In this document: one piece after another, positions 22,954 through 34,905 of the stretch
Layout: every line of letters starts with the position of its first letter
How positions within the stretch are numbered: position 1 is the stretch's first letter
Assembly: GCA_019055375.1 (NCBI GenBank)
Contig: JAHQIW010007106.1
Coordinates: 1-64,000 of the forward strand
Direction: 5' to 3'
Length of the DNA: 64,000 nt
DNA from: Parelaphostrongylus tenuis
Taxonomy: Eukaryota > Nematoda > Chromadorea > Rhabditida > Metastrongylidae
Program-made: the position numbers and the translations under genes
The notes under the pieces: generated by a model
Database searches by the model: none
What the model saw: the letters and a program-made list of their open reading frames with translations, nothing else
Told to the model about the DNA's origin: nothing

Positions 22954-23800
22954 GTTTGTTCTACCTTCATCTTTTTAGCATGTGAAGCGTTTTCGTTTGC
23001 ATCAAAAAGTGACGAACCTTGAGGGTAAGTAGTTCTTCGTACTTGTGAGAACTGTTGGATTGCTTTTCTCATATCATTTGACAAGTGCTTTAGTAACGAA
23101 GCACAGTGGTAATACCAGTTTTCACCAAGAGCTGCAATAAAATGGTCGTTTAAATACCAGAAAAAATTGACTATTTGGTTAATAGCAATTTGTAAAGCAA
23201 CATTCTTATGCATCGTTCATCCAAGTCGTCTGCACAGCCAGCGGCTCGCTGATTTCATTTTCACTGACCGACTGAGCCAATTACCTAGATTGTTACTGAG
23301 ATCGCATTTCTTGCTCAAAAGCCTTCTTTTCATCGTTAATGGTCTGAAACACATATGTATACTTGGACCGTCTCAATAGTATTTAAACCTTTTCATAATG
23401 AGGGGAGCAGAGCGAAATCTTTGAAGATGTCCCGACATGAAAGCACGGTCACCTGATCGACCTCTCGTATTATCTAAGCAGTGTATAGCTTCAGTGTCGA
23501 AAATTGCTATCAAGCGACACATTGATCATGAGAATCTCATTTACCGATTTAGTACGGCAATTTTCGATGATGCCGATCTATCTAAAAGGCACGTCTTTTA
23601 TTTTATCATTTTCATAGTTGTATACTAAAGATTTCCACTTTAGAGAAAAATCTTTGATGACACTTATCTGTGATTTCCCGGTTTAGTTCTAATATAATCG
23701 CATTCACAATCCTAAAGTCTAAGAGTAAAAGCATTTGAAATGAGGATTGTAGGTTAGCAGTTAGCTCGAACAAGTGACCAAACATATCCCAAGGAAGCAT
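22954..23800 (-). CDS. Candidate spliced gene of unknown function
   Basis: Three minus-strand exons join in phase: 23,800 (or somewhat upstream) to 23,664, starting 'MLPWDMFGHLFELTANLQSS' and ending 'LELNREITD' before a GTGTCA donor; 23,343-23,285, after a TTTCAG acceptor, encoding 'PLTMKRRLLSKKCDLSNNL' before GTAATT; and 23,131 down to about 22,954, after a TTGCAG acceptor, starting 'LGENWYYHCASLLKHLSNDM' and ending 'ASHAKKMK' before GTAGAA. Splice phases are compatible (2, 1, 0). I recognise no domain; the predicted protein is mostly helical and soluble. The 5' end and last exon are not settled, and a short-exon model read by eye can be false. A start at the ATG at 23,331-23,333, just after the TTTCAG, is an alternative. 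Confidence 0.35.
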
Positions 23801-24110
23801 TCGCTCGATAAGGTCTTTGAAGAATAGATGGACTCAGTTCGATTCATTACATTTGAAGCTTGATACATTTCATTGTCCATGCTGTGACATTCATCTGTAT
23901 CACTAGGCTCAAAGCATGGTATCTTTTAGAATTATGATCGCGTGTGATCGAAGCCAACATAAACATGAGAATGTTATGCTATGTCTAGCACGATTTGTGA
24001 GGAATAAACTCTCAGTTACTCAACTTGACAACAAGTTACTTAGTCGCTGGCGGTGGTATGGCGTTACAGTGAGAAATCTAATAATATGGAGTAGTATGCA
24101 AGACTCTGTA
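23801..24110. other. No feature recognised
   Basis: I see nothing in this stretch beyond a possible 5' extension of the candidate gene to its left. Confidence 0.3.
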
Positions 24111-24180
24111 CCTCAGACAGGAATTGAACCCGCAGTTCATCCTTTCTGAGGGCTACTCCTAACAAATTGCCCTACCGGGG
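24111..24180 (-). repeat. tRNA-like sequence
   Basis: On the minus strand: CCCCGG at the start against CTGAGG at the end (partial pairing), a box-A-like TAGGGCAATTTGTTAGGAG and a good box B (GCGGGTTCAATTCCT). The acceptor stem has a mismatch. I read it as a tRNA relic. Confidence 0.45.
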
Positions 24181-24750
24181 TTCTTGTTTTTCTATCATTC
24201 CTTTTGTGACTACGTTGACGGCTGATTGGTGACAAAGTGATTACCGCTTATGAAAATGAAATACTTGCACCCATAAAACGACGAGGCAAAGTTTCTTCTA
24301 GAATTAGAGCACGGAATTGCTAAAATTTTCACGGATCAGAGAACAAATGCTCACATAAGTAGCGAAAACTGCGTCCTTTGGAAATGGCTTGGAGACCGCT
24401 TCGCGCAGCACGGTTCTGGGGAAGCGCGATAATGCGCGCTGTAGGTAAAAGGTGATTTCCTTTTCCCTCCTACACTGCAGAAGCCCTTTCAGTCGCTAGG
24501 TAAAGTATGGAAATCGCCGAGATTTACGCTTTCGAATATTGCTAAAAATTAAAAGGAGCATCTCTCTTTAGCGACAACATGCCACGTGTCAAACCTATAT
24601 TTATCTTTGCTGCTACAGCGCACTAAAAAAGCTTTTAGAATTATACTACAAAAATGAAATCACCAAGATTGATGCATTAAATCAGCACTAAGCCTTTGAA
24701 AAATAGCTGAACTATGCTGTCCTTGAACAGTTCAAAATGAGATACAGATT
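24181..24750. other. No feature recognised
   Basis: No motif, RNA or inverted repeat seen. Confidence 0.3.
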
Positions 24751-24754
24751 GGTT

Positions 24755-25526
24755 AGACGGCGACAAACTCTTGAGGCTATTTCATTCGCTGGACAAGAAA
24801 ATTTTATAGGAGTGCTAGCAATCACTGTAAAATATAATTCTCTGGCTACCACTTCATGTCGCCGGTTTTTCAAGATATTCCTTTATAATGTGTAGAGGAA
24901 CTTTCGTAGTATCTTACTCAATCGTTGTATCAGGAATTTTTTCCAAAGCGGGGGAAAAATTTCCAATTGAATAACAATATACCGATCGTCCTCCTCGCCC
25001 GCCCTTGCCATGACAGTCGCCTAGTTGAATAGACAGTAAACAATCTATCGAAAATGTAAAACTCAATCTTACTCTCCCTGTTAAGCCGTATTTGCAGAAT
25101 ATAAGCACATTCGTCGAATTGAGAAACATTGTGCTATCAGACTATCACTTAAGTCCAGAGAAAGAGCTCTGTCCGGCAACATTAACAGCTCAAAATAAAA
25201 GACCAAAGGAGATCAGAGGTCAAGAAAGCTTTCAAAAAAGCAAATATATTGTCGAGTTCTTTACATAGAATCTTGTGCCATAAAATGAGTAATAGCGCTT
25301 CAAGAAAGAGTTTTATACAGTGGATTACAAGCGAGATAAGAAAAAAAAAGACGTGGTCGCGTGAAACATAGTTTTATTTTAGATTTCACAGCCCTGTAAA
25401 AGGGTGTTTTGAAAATCTATTGCGTATAGCTTTAGCTAGGAATTTAAGCTCTTGAACGATTACCAAAACACCTATGAAAACTTTCTGTCCTGCGCATGAG
25501 ATCCGCTTAGAAATTTGCCGCCGTCA
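24755..25526. mobile_element. Long-TIR non-autonomous element, family A
   Basis: Ends read 'gacggcgacaaa' (24,756) and 'tttgccgccgtc' (25,514). About 130 bases are inverted between the ends, including 'attcgctggacaagaa' on the left and its worn complement near 25,480 on the right. The inside shares a block with the next copy (25,947-26,795): 'ccaattgaataacaatat', 'gaaaatgtaaaactcaat', 'gtatttgcagaatataag'. No transposase frame. Confidence 0.7.
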
Positions 25527-25946
25527 ATTCGAATTGCACCGAAAACGATTACCGATAACGGAAGTATCCGGAAAAATCTAACTTTTACAGCGTAAATTGA
25601 GTCTGTCTGGAAATTATACTGAGTAAACTTGAAAACCTTGCACCACTCAATTGACTGTCAAGGCAGACTGCCAAAATCATAAAGGAAAAGATTTTTGAGC
25701 AGCATTTCAAGCGCATGTATCACTGAACCAATGCATGAAATCTTTACTACAGAAACAAAGAAAAGCACGACCTCACTGATTAACTAAAACAGCAGTGAAT
25801 GCCACAAATGCAAAGCAAATAAAATTTCGTGCAGAAGGAAGGTTGATTGGTGGGTATAGAGTTCTATGGATAACAATATTACCTAGCAAAAAATATGGGC
25901 TCTACTTGGCTTTTCCATTTTATGGAGTCTTAAAAATTCCATGTCA

Positions 25947-26795
25947 GACGACGACAAAGTTATAAACCGATCGTATTCGCTGGACAGGAATTTTCTATAG
26001 GAGTATTAGTAATCATTCCAAAGCTCAAATCTTTGGCTATAGCGGCACGCTGCCGGTTTTTCAAAACGTCCTTTTATAACGCTTCAAAATCCTAAGCAAT
26101 ATTATGCTTCAAACTCTCTTTCTCCTTCATTTTTATTGAGCGTATAATTCTCTGGAAGAATGGAAAGCATATCAACGTGTGGAAAATTTACAGCAATATC
26201 AGAACCACACGTTTTTATCTAAGGTTTATACCGAGGCGGTGATACAATCCCCAATTGAATAACAATATTTCAAAAGATCGGTTGCCTCGCCCTTCGCTCC
26301 GTGAAAGAGCCAATAAACAAGGTCGTCAAGAATGTGAAACTCAATAGGTTTTATCAGCTAAACGGTATTTCCAGAAGATAAGTACAACTTTGGATTTACT
26401 GGCATTTACGATATCGACTCATTACTAACAATTCTAAGAATGAGCTACTCCGGTGAGGTTCGAAGCACAAATATTTTTTTTTCTACAAGGCTATCAAAAC
26501 AATCTTTCCAAAAAGCACATATATTTTCGAGTTTTTCGAAACATGTGCTATCAAATGAGTACTAGTACTCTGACTAAGGAGTTTTGTCCAGCGAAATATA
26601 AGCGGAAAAAGAAAGAAACACGCGGCCGTGTAGAACATAATTGTAATTCGGATTCTACAGCGCTACAGAAAGATGTCTTGAAAAACCGACCATGTAGTGC
26701 TCTAACCAGAGATTCAAGCTTTTCAATGATTACTAGCATTTCTATGAAAAGCTCCCGTCCGGCGAATGAGATAGGTTTATAGATTTGTCGCCGTT
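25947..26795. mobile_element. Long-TIR non-autonomous element, family A
   Basis: Starts 'gacgacgacaaag' and ends 'tttgtcgccg'. Inverted arms of about 130 bases contain 'cgctggacaggaatttt' on the left and 'gctcccgtccggcgaatgag' on the right. It is the second of two copies lying about 420 bases apart in the same orientation, which suggests repeated insertion nearby or an old tandem duplication. It contains no credible gene. Confidence 0.7.
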
Positions 26796-27570
26796 TAACA
26801 TATATGTACCATAGTTTGTTGAATGATCAAGTTCATGTGAAGTCATTGAACAGTCTTCATCCGGCTGCCGTTCCAACGTTTTCGTTCAGAGCCAATAATT
26901 CTAGTCAATTGCCAACAGTCTTGCGCCATCGTTTTGTGATCATCCGTTGTCGTTCGAGACAAAAAAAATTTCTTTTTGATGAGCACAGCTCAAATTCAGA
27001 ACTTCACTCCGCAATACCCTAATCCAGAGAAGGTGGTTGATATGCTAAATTCTTGCTGATGCTAATTATTTCCTCGGTTCCCGCTGATTGACCATTTTGC
27101 CGAGAGATGTTAATCAATAAAAAGAAAGGTCATTGATTGCTGATGCCGAAGTTCAAGCAAAGTTGCCTTTAGAAATAACATTGCCCTTGTAATAGCTGAT
27201 AATTATAGCGCTATTGTAGGAGCAGTCCAAAGAAGACACAACTATCAGCGAGTGATTTGAGGCAACAACCACCTATAAATAAGGGCATCACAGAGTAAAG
27301 TTCTTCGTTTAGGCGGTACTCAGCCGGAGATGATTTGATTCGAACGACAACGAAGAACGAGAACGTGACGGCGAACGATTGTAGACATTCGACAAGAGTC
27401 ATCGACACTCAAGGAGACGTCGAGAGGCGATCCGAATGACAATTTTTTGCAACCAACTTCGTATCAGCTTGATCACTCAACATTATTTATCAATAATTAC
27501 AATCGCATGTTGTTCGTTGAGTGCCTAGACAAGAAATATGGTAACTGAACATTCCATGACTCTCACGTAG

Positions 27571-28693
27571 TCGTGGTCTTGCAAGTGAGCTACAGGATGA
27601 CCAGTATCTCAAAATATACGGCCACATCAAAAGTTAGTTTCACCTCGTGCATATGCTGCATAAGTTAGTAAGTGAATAATTTCTATTAAACACTTTATTG
27701 ATCCGTCGTCACATTTTTTTCAACTGTGCGGACCCATGCACTTTTCTAGCACTCAATCCGTTTTATCGGCTTCTTCTTTAATGCAGTTACATAACTTTCG
27801 CGTGCAGTTAACGAGCATTTGCAGCCTTGTAACCTGCCGGCAGAGAACTACCCATTCCCGCAGTCCAACAAATCATAGTAAAGGATAAAGCATAAAGACT
27901 TCATTGTCCGCTAGCCCCTAAGGGATGGGCTATGCATTCGACTTTATCAAATATCTTAAAGGAGATTTCAGCGCATCCAATCCTTTAACATTGGCCTATC
28001 ACTACATCAAGTCAGAGTTTTCATTTCTCTAGAATTTAATGCTATCACTCTGACGACCCTGGAAAAGTGAAATGTTTGATGAGCTTGAGTGTGGTATCAA
28101 AATTAAGGCGATTGCAGTACATCTCTGTGCACTGCAATCACAATCACTCATAGATACAGTGGACATTGACGTGAAGGATCGGGCAAACATAAATGAGTTT
28201 TCATTGTTATCAAGACTAGCTTTAGGATGTTAAAAGTGAAATACATATATTGCAGAAAAAGGTAGGCTTTCCAGACGTAGAAAACAAAATCAAATTTTGA
28301 CTTAACGCTTCCGAATGATATGCACTAAAATTGTCATCATTTGGCAAGCAACATCAAGATGACGCTTCTGTGTGCTTAGTCGCAGTACACCCATACTAGC
28401 AGCTTAGATCTTACACTGATATTGCCTTCAAAACATCGTGGCTCCTGTGCTTACAGACATCTACACTTTCTGAAAAGCATTAGCCCTATTCCATCTAATT
28501 CCCCACCTCTTCAGAAAAAGAAACCAAAGTCATTCGTTCTGTCCCTTCACATACCGATTTTACAATTAGCATCTCGACTTCCCCTCTTGGCTCGCGTATT
28601 GACGCTGCAATTAGTCAGTTCATTGCTATGCCATCGCCTTCCTTCGAAAGTCAACCGATGCTTTCTGATATCGTCAATCGAAATCAATCTTAG
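27571..28693 (+). CDS. Probable multi-exon gene of unknown function, 3' part
   Basis: Six plus-strand exons chain in consistent phase: 27,571-27,632 ('RGLASELQDDQYLKIYGHIK'), 27,808-27,877 ('NEHLQPCNLPAENYPFPQSN'), 27,972-28,010, 28,068-28,170 ('FDELECGIKIKAIAVHLCAL' ... 'SLIDTVDID'), 28,386-28,437 ('YTHTSSLDLTLILPSKH') and 28,515-28,693, which starts 'KETKVIRSVPSHTDFTISIS', contains 'SPSFESQPMLSDIVNRNQS' and ends in TAG. Donors are GTTAGT, GTAAAG, GTCAGA, GTGAAG and GTGGCT; most acceptors end CAG. The last exon reads most like real protein. Weak points: the 28,068 acceptor lacks a pyrimidine tract, the 27,878-27,971 intron holds a SINE piece, and the 5' end is not found. I recognise no family. 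Confidence 0.45.
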
Positions 28694-28849
28694 CTTTATG
28701 TTTGTACGTTGAGACTCTGGTCATATCACTTATGCATATCATCTAAAGTTGATCACATCTGCGAGATATTCTGCTCTCACCGTCTTCGTTTTACAATCGT
28801 AACTTTATCGTCACATACGTGATTCCACATTTGAGTATTGCATACTAAT
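28694..28849. other. No feature recognised
   Basis: Probably the 3' flank of the candidate gene; I saw no clear polyadenylation signal. Confidence 0.3.
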
Positions 28850-28928
28850 CCTAACATTACTAACATTACTATTGTACTGATATTTAACATTACTATTGCC
28901 ATAACATTACTATTGTACTAATATTTAT
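28850..28928. repeat. Short tandem repeat
   Basis: Repeats of 'taacattacta(ttgtactgatat)' with one longer unit given twice: 'aacattactattgtact' occurs near 28,863 and 28,903. Confidence 0.6.
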
Positions 28929-31860
28929 CGTGCAGATAAGAGTTGAATTACGAAAATATAAGGAATTGTGGAATAAAAAGTGAAAGTCCATCGTGGCAAA
29001 CTAAAGCCAGCATTGAACGCGGAGTTGACAGGCACAATGCAAATCCTATCAATCCAACTATTTTACTCAGTGAATAGACGATAATTTATTTGAAGGAGAC
29101 GCAAATGATAGTTACAACAAGTGAGATTGCCTATCACCTACGCGAAGATAGGGCCTACGTAGTAATCGACACATAAAAACAGTGGCCGATTTCGACTTAC
29201 TTTGATAGAACATTTTTCAGCTCACGGTGAAATCGAAACTATGATGAAGGACGCACTATCAGTGGAAACGAGCTATCCAAGAACACAAGTATCCAAGTGT
29301 AGTGAAATTTCATTTGCCTCAATATAAGCTATTTGAATCAAAAAACCTTGAGTAGATGACATAATTTTTCGTGTTTCAAAGCGACGAAATGATATTTTTC
29401 TTGATTCAAAAACCATATTCCTTTCACTTTACTGTTTCGTAGCTTTACATATGCAAAATTAAAATAAGTAGAATAGCTAGATAATTTACGCATGAGACGA
29501 CAGTAGGTCGCACTCTATCATTCATAAGCAAATGCTGCGTTTGTGCTGATATTTTCCAAAGTTAAATTTCGCTTTCACTTTTTGAAAGCTCTGTTTCTAT
29601 GCGCATCCAAAAGCAGAAAGACCATTGACAATAGTTGGGAAAAAATTGAAAGAAAGCTATTTCAAAGCTAGCAAAGTCTACTCCGTAAATCTACGAAGGT
29701 GTGAAGTTCCGAAAGGTTGAAAAATTTTCGCCACTCGGTGAAAAATCAGCTCCTTATTGAAACGGCTGAAACTCAAATAATCAGGTTTCTGTGATTGATT
29801 TCGCTAAGTATTAATGCTAATTTTAAATTAAAGCAGTTCGTTGTAGTGGTTCTAGTGGTACGGAGGCTACCTGAGACCATATCTGACACTCTCATCCTAG
29901 GTGCTTTTCGTGACTTCAGCTATCCTTTGATCGAGGGCTTTCGGAAGCAGAGGTACAGTGAGAGCATTCTCAGCTATGGGATTATGTATAAATACAGATA
30001 TTTGCATTATGGGGAAAGAACAATGGCGTAATCTACAAACTTCGACAGATTTCGGTACTAATCAAAGCCCGACCACCTAAAGCACTGAAACAACTAATTT
30101 AGTTCTGCACCCATTTACCTCATGTGCCCTTTGCATATACTAATCTTCTTTTCCTATGACCGACTATCATTAACCTCGGCATTGATTGAAAATCTCCTTA
30201 ATTTTCTTATTCAGCAAGTACGAGGTTGTTAATTTGAAGATTTATTCGATACACACAAACAGTACAATGAACTTGATCGTGATGGCCGAAGTTGCAGCTT
30301 TATCGCCCACTTCAGAGCCTGAGAAAGTCAAATTGATATGCAAAACACTCAGACAAGCACATTCATAACCAGAGCAGATTAGCTTACGTACCTCTTTGTT
30401 TTGTGGACTGTGAGATGTTATTGTGAACCAACTGCTCACTGTCTTGCATGGAAAAGGGCTGTGCGTGATGGGCTGGGTCCCGTGACCGTTAGAAGTGCGT
30501 CAGAAAAACGATCTGAGATATGTTACGAAGTCACGTGTTATGACGAGGCATTCGTCTTTTCGAGCCATCTTGGGGCTTTTAGCGTGGATCAAAAACCCTC
30601 CGAGTGTTTCGCGCCGAAGTCTTTTGCTCCCTGGCGAGTATAGTGACTTTGACCCCAAAACCATCCTTGTTCTTCATCCGTATTTTGTGCGCCCCCACCG
30701 GAGTTTTCATGTCATTATTATGCAATCCGGTTAGGTGTTCTCCTAGGCGGATGTAAAAACATGTTATATCCTTGTCAGATTATTATTGCTTCAACTGGAG
30801 TCTATTGATAAGCGGTTGAATGACGGGGTAAAATCCATTATGGCAGCCACAAGCTCGACTGCTGGTCTCTGCAATATCAGAGGATTCCGTCACCTGACTT
30901 GCGGTAATTTTTTACTCTGCTTCGATTCCTTCACAGAGGTGGATAGCCTTAAAGGGCCTGCTAAACCGAGCAACTGTGCCACTGAGGAGCCCAGGTAGGA
31001 CTAAACAGACACCTGTCTAGCATTTCGACCTCAACGGCTCAGAACATGTATATCCTTATCAAGTACTTTCAATTTCATTTCTTGAGATATCACGCAGCAT
31101 CAGCAATGCAACAAGCGGAGACATTGCAACTGTTAAGCAGTGTTTCTGTACGGTAAGCACTTCAGGCCTACATGGCGACAGTTGGCGAAGTATACATTTT
31201 CAAAGAATATTCTTCAAGTTGATTTTCGCTGATTCTAGTGTCCGCGGTAGCGGGGAGTTGAAGATGACAGTCGATCACTTCTAGCTTGGTCAATAAATTG
31301 ATAATTCAACCAAATACTTAGTATCCGTCAACATTGGGGCCACTTACAATGATTCTTATTCTGTCGCCAAAAACTTCCTTGTATAGATTATGAGCTCTGT
31401 AGTTTGAATGATAAGCTACAATTTTTGCTACCAACTGAGAGCATAGTTTGATATGATAAATCAACTAACGACCTAATTCCATGTAGTCGAAGCATGTCCA
31501 GAGTGGAGGAATTGAATTGAGCTCCTTATTAGGAGTATTAATTTGCTGATCTGACACTACTTACCACGTATTGCAACACTTTTTGATTTCACAACGTATT
31601 CGTGCTTATTTATAACAATTGTCTACGTTCTTTGTCGTCTTTTTGCGCCGAACTACTAAAATTTAGCAAGTTGAGAATCTCTTTTGACTAAATAGCACTC
31701 GGAAATGGTTATTACGAAGTGATAAAGTATAGGATAATGTGTCCTCCTGACAATTAAGGAACCAGTAAGTACTCATATCTTCATTCCAATAGTTTTTACA
31801 GATTTTTCTTTCCCAATAGTTAAAGTAGGTGATCCCTCTCTCATGCACTCGTTAGTTTTT
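28929..31860. other. Mostly unassigned; one GC-rich open block
   Basis: I found no gene here that I can name. At 30,475-30,735 a GC-richer block is open in two plus-strand frames (one ends 'FHVIIMQSG'), unlike its AT-rich surroundings; this resembles a piece of an unknown transposon. At about 30,280-30,335 a segment ending 'cttcagagcctgag' resembles the 3' region of the Penelope-like element near 47,040-47,075. Confidence 0.3.
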
Positions 31861-31867
31861 AGGTGCA

Positions 31868-32560
31868 TGGAGGATCCATTGCTACTATTTGTGCATAATC
31901 TATGGTTGATGACTGTATGATCCCCATGATACTGGGCGTCATCGACTTATTGTTTGTTTTCCGAATAGGATCTGTTGCCACTATTTGCACATAATCTGTA
32001 GTCAACAGCTCCATAATGCAGGCATTGAAGAGTAATGTCCAGTGTTTTCGTGATAAACAGACACGAGGACATTAATAGTTAAATTTGGACAATACACTGC
32101 AGAAGAGTGATAATGGCTGACGTTTCGGCAGTATCCATTTCTTCACAGTCTTGGGAAAGTCAATTTGACATGTAGCGTATTCAGTCAAACACTTTCATAA
32201 CCTCAACAGAAGAAACTTGTAACTTAAACTTCACTCACATGATAAACAGCTTCTTTTGAACACTTGCCTCAGGAAAAATCGGCCTCAGGTATGAGGTGAA
32301 ATGATGAATGACCAGAAGATACACATCTTTGTAATTCAATTCTGGAATTTTGCAATTCGTTCAAAGCATAGCTCTGTCTCAGAGAACTGAACTCGCACTC
32401 CCTATGTGTTTTCCAAATGCAAGGGCGATCCATTGCTACTGTTTGTACATAATCTGTGATCGACGTCTCTATCCTACAAATGTTATTGAGTTATAGTTGT
32501 TTTCAAATTTGGAATCTATTGCTACTATTTGCACATAATCTATAGTCGACGATTCGATGA
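31868..32560 (+). repeat. Four copies of a short repeat
   Basis: The word '(a)ttgc(t/c)act(a/g)tttg(c/t)(g/a)cataatct' with a following 'tcgac/tcaac' box occurs at about 31,877, 31,976, 32,431 and 32,518. Two copies lie about 100 bases apart, then a gap of about 450 bases, then two more about 90 bases apart. The gap holds a 'gctgacgtttcggcag ... cttcttcacag' segment related to the Penelope-like 3' region. Confidence 0.6.
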
Positions 32561-32599
32561 TGCAGGTATTAAAGAGTTCTTGTTGTTCTCCGATTGTTC

Positions 32600-33699
32600 A
32601 TTCTCCAGTGCTGGTTGCATTTCAGAAGTGGATTACTTCCCTATGGTCTAGTTTTCAATGCAAATGTTTGAATTCTTCAATACTTCTTCAATTCTTATAA
32701 ACCACCACTTTTTCTCTTTTCGAGCTGTGGTAGATAGGCCATGAGGGTTTTCTTGGGTACCAATTGTTGACGTTAGAAAGTACTCCTATATATTTGTGCG
32801 CAGCTGTCTCTCGGCTTAGCATATCGCAACTAGGTTCCAATCACTTTCGTTTCAACTATAATTTAAACTTGAGTTCATCCCTACAGGTAAAGACTAAATT
32901 CTTCTGAGCACGGTAACCTTCTGGTATAAGACTTTTTATGCTTGTATTCACCTGATGTGATTTGTATTGACGTGACACAGCCTTGTTTCACATACTCCCC
33001 ACATTCAGTAGGGGACAGCTTCGAATATATGTCTGCTGTGATAATTTTCAACTAAACGCAGAATTCATAGTCCCATGATCACAATCCAAAAAATTTGCAT
33101 TGTATACGTTTATGACTATGCTTTCAAACACTGTTTTTGAAATCCAGAGGATTTTTGAAGTAGAAATGGGCGACATGCTTTGAAATATGCAGCGGGATAA
33201 ATCCTACCGGTGAATATACTTTATCAATGTCTAGAGCTTCATATTCTGGAACGATATGATTTGAAAATGGAGGCCATAGCTACATATTGTTTACTCGCAT
33301 CCATACAGTTACACACGAAACGCTCAAAATTTCGCAAATATGTTGGGAGAGGAGAGTTCTCTACGAGCAGTTCACATATTAGAGTGTTCTCGAGAACTAC
33401 AGTAACAATGAATGTATTGAGATTAACGCTTGAAGCTATTTTTCTTCACTCTGAGAAATTGGAATGCGCTGTTTAATTATCTTTACTGATTTGAATATTT
33501 CCAGATCAAAAAGGAATTGAAGAAACAATTGTAATTGTAAGTGCATTTTTGTTTTGTTTTACAAGTTCATCTTTTGCCTGGAACCCCTTTGTCGGCTTCT
33601 TATCATGGCGTTTTCTTTGCGAATGATTTGCTTGGCGGATTTCTATAGCTAATCGTACCGTGTGATAGTGATGCTGCGAAAGAGTGGTAGTGGAAGTGG
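32600..33699. other. No feature recognised
   Basis: The plus-strand frame at 33,210-33,476 shows no motif. Nothing else seen. Confidence 0.3.
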
Positions 33700-33771
33700 A
33701 GCTTTGGTAGTGTAGTGGTTAGAAGGCGACCCCCAAAGGGCGAGACACGGGTTCGACTCCCTACCGAGTTT
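33700..33771 (+). repeat. tRNA-like sequence
   Basis: Box A 'tagtgtagtggttag' and box B 'gggttcgactccc' are strong and well spaced. The acceptor stem AGCTTTG pairs 6 of 7 with CCGAGTT, allowing G-T. The T stem has mismatches outside its GGG/CCC core and no clean anticodon stem forms. It is the best tRNA candidate in the window but still looks like a pseudogene or SINE head. Confidence 0.5.
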
Positions 33772-33779
33772 CAAACCTT

Positions 33780-34730
33780 TGCATACCACTTAATTACTGT
33801 ATGCATAGTTATAATACCACACCACTGCTGAAGAGGCTCAATTAAAATTATCACTGAATACATTTATAATTGTGCATAAAAGTTATAAGTCAGAAGATAA
33901 TATTTTTAGATATTTTGAAACTACGTAACCTTTTATAATATACGTATGTGAAATACAAACGATTGGCGATTAATGTTAGCTATGTTTGGTTTAATAGAAG
34001 CGTAAATATCATTCTAAACTGTGAAGATGCTGGGAAAATTAAACCCTCGTGGATTACACCGCGCATCTCATAACCTGCAGAAATCCTGCTGGGCGTGATT
34101 GATTAGGCGTAGATCTCATTACTCCAAGGCTTTACTCCCTAACTGACAACCACCCGTGTGATTGCGGGATAATTTTTGAAAGTCCGTTCAAGAGAACGTG
34201 GCTGTATGATCGCCTGATCGGGACGTGCTAATGGGGTTTCGCTCCGATTCTGATGGGACGTGTGCATCGGAGTTTGATGGCACGTGTGGATCTGGAAATA
34301 ACCTTAGTTTTGCATAGCTAATCTTTAATCAGCTCCATTGAGCTTTGCTAGGCATCACCTCATCTTTTCTGGTACTTTACAAAATAAGACGACGCCATGA
34401 GCTAGACGATTGCTAGAAACTACTTATCATGTGACTAGACAAACCATAATTGTATTTGCTCTGTACAACTCTAAATCATTGTAAAGAAAACTTCAATCTT
34501 CGTAGCTCCTATATACGAGAACAAAGTGCTTTTATGCTGCAGCTTTTGTATTAGAGGGTGATTTACTGTTTTATGATCGGGATTTCTCATGTAAACAGTG
34601 ACTGAGAATTAGATGCCAGACCGAATTTTTTACGTCTCTTGATTGTAATGACAATACCACTCTAGCTTTCATATTATCAGACTTTTCTCTAAATTCGGCT
34701 GTTTTTGAGACGTCACTCAGAACGATATCA
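33780..34730. other. No clear feature
   Basis: Around 34,210-34,295 three short related phrases end in 'gacgtg(t/c)' or 'cacgtgtgg'. Nothing else recognised. Confidence 0.3.
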
Positions 34731-34734
34731 TCTG

Positions 34735-34905
34735 ATAACATATCTTAAGCCTTTCTGAGGTCTCATATTAAACTTATAGAGCTTGGCGTACGCTTCGGCC
34801 TTTTGAGGCACCGTGCTACTGAAGAAGCCAAAGGTGGCAGCGTACGTCTAGCACCACAAGTGCCATATCAGACCACATAAAAGCCTTGATATATGTTATC
34901 ACATT
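34735..34905. mobile_element. MITE, family C (diverged copy)
   Basis: Left 'gataacatatcttaagcctt' (about 34,734) and right 'aaagccttgatatatgttat' (about 34,880) form an inverted pair, with 'gaggtctcatat' against 'atatcagacc' inside. The layout and the 'aagcctttc.tgag' word match the copy at 15,634. Confidence 0.5.

Noticed and set aside
30186..30368. Frame containing 'MAEVAALSPTSEPEKVK'
   Set aside because: It matches a repeated non-coding phrase related to the Penelope-like 3' region, so it is a by-product.
31868..32560. CRISPR-like array
   Set aside because: Only four imperfect, unevenly spaced repeats in a eukaryotic genome with no associated genes.
33700..33771. Functional tRNA gene
   Set aside because: Boxes A and B are good, but the T stem and anticodon stem do not pair well, so no anticodon can be assigned.
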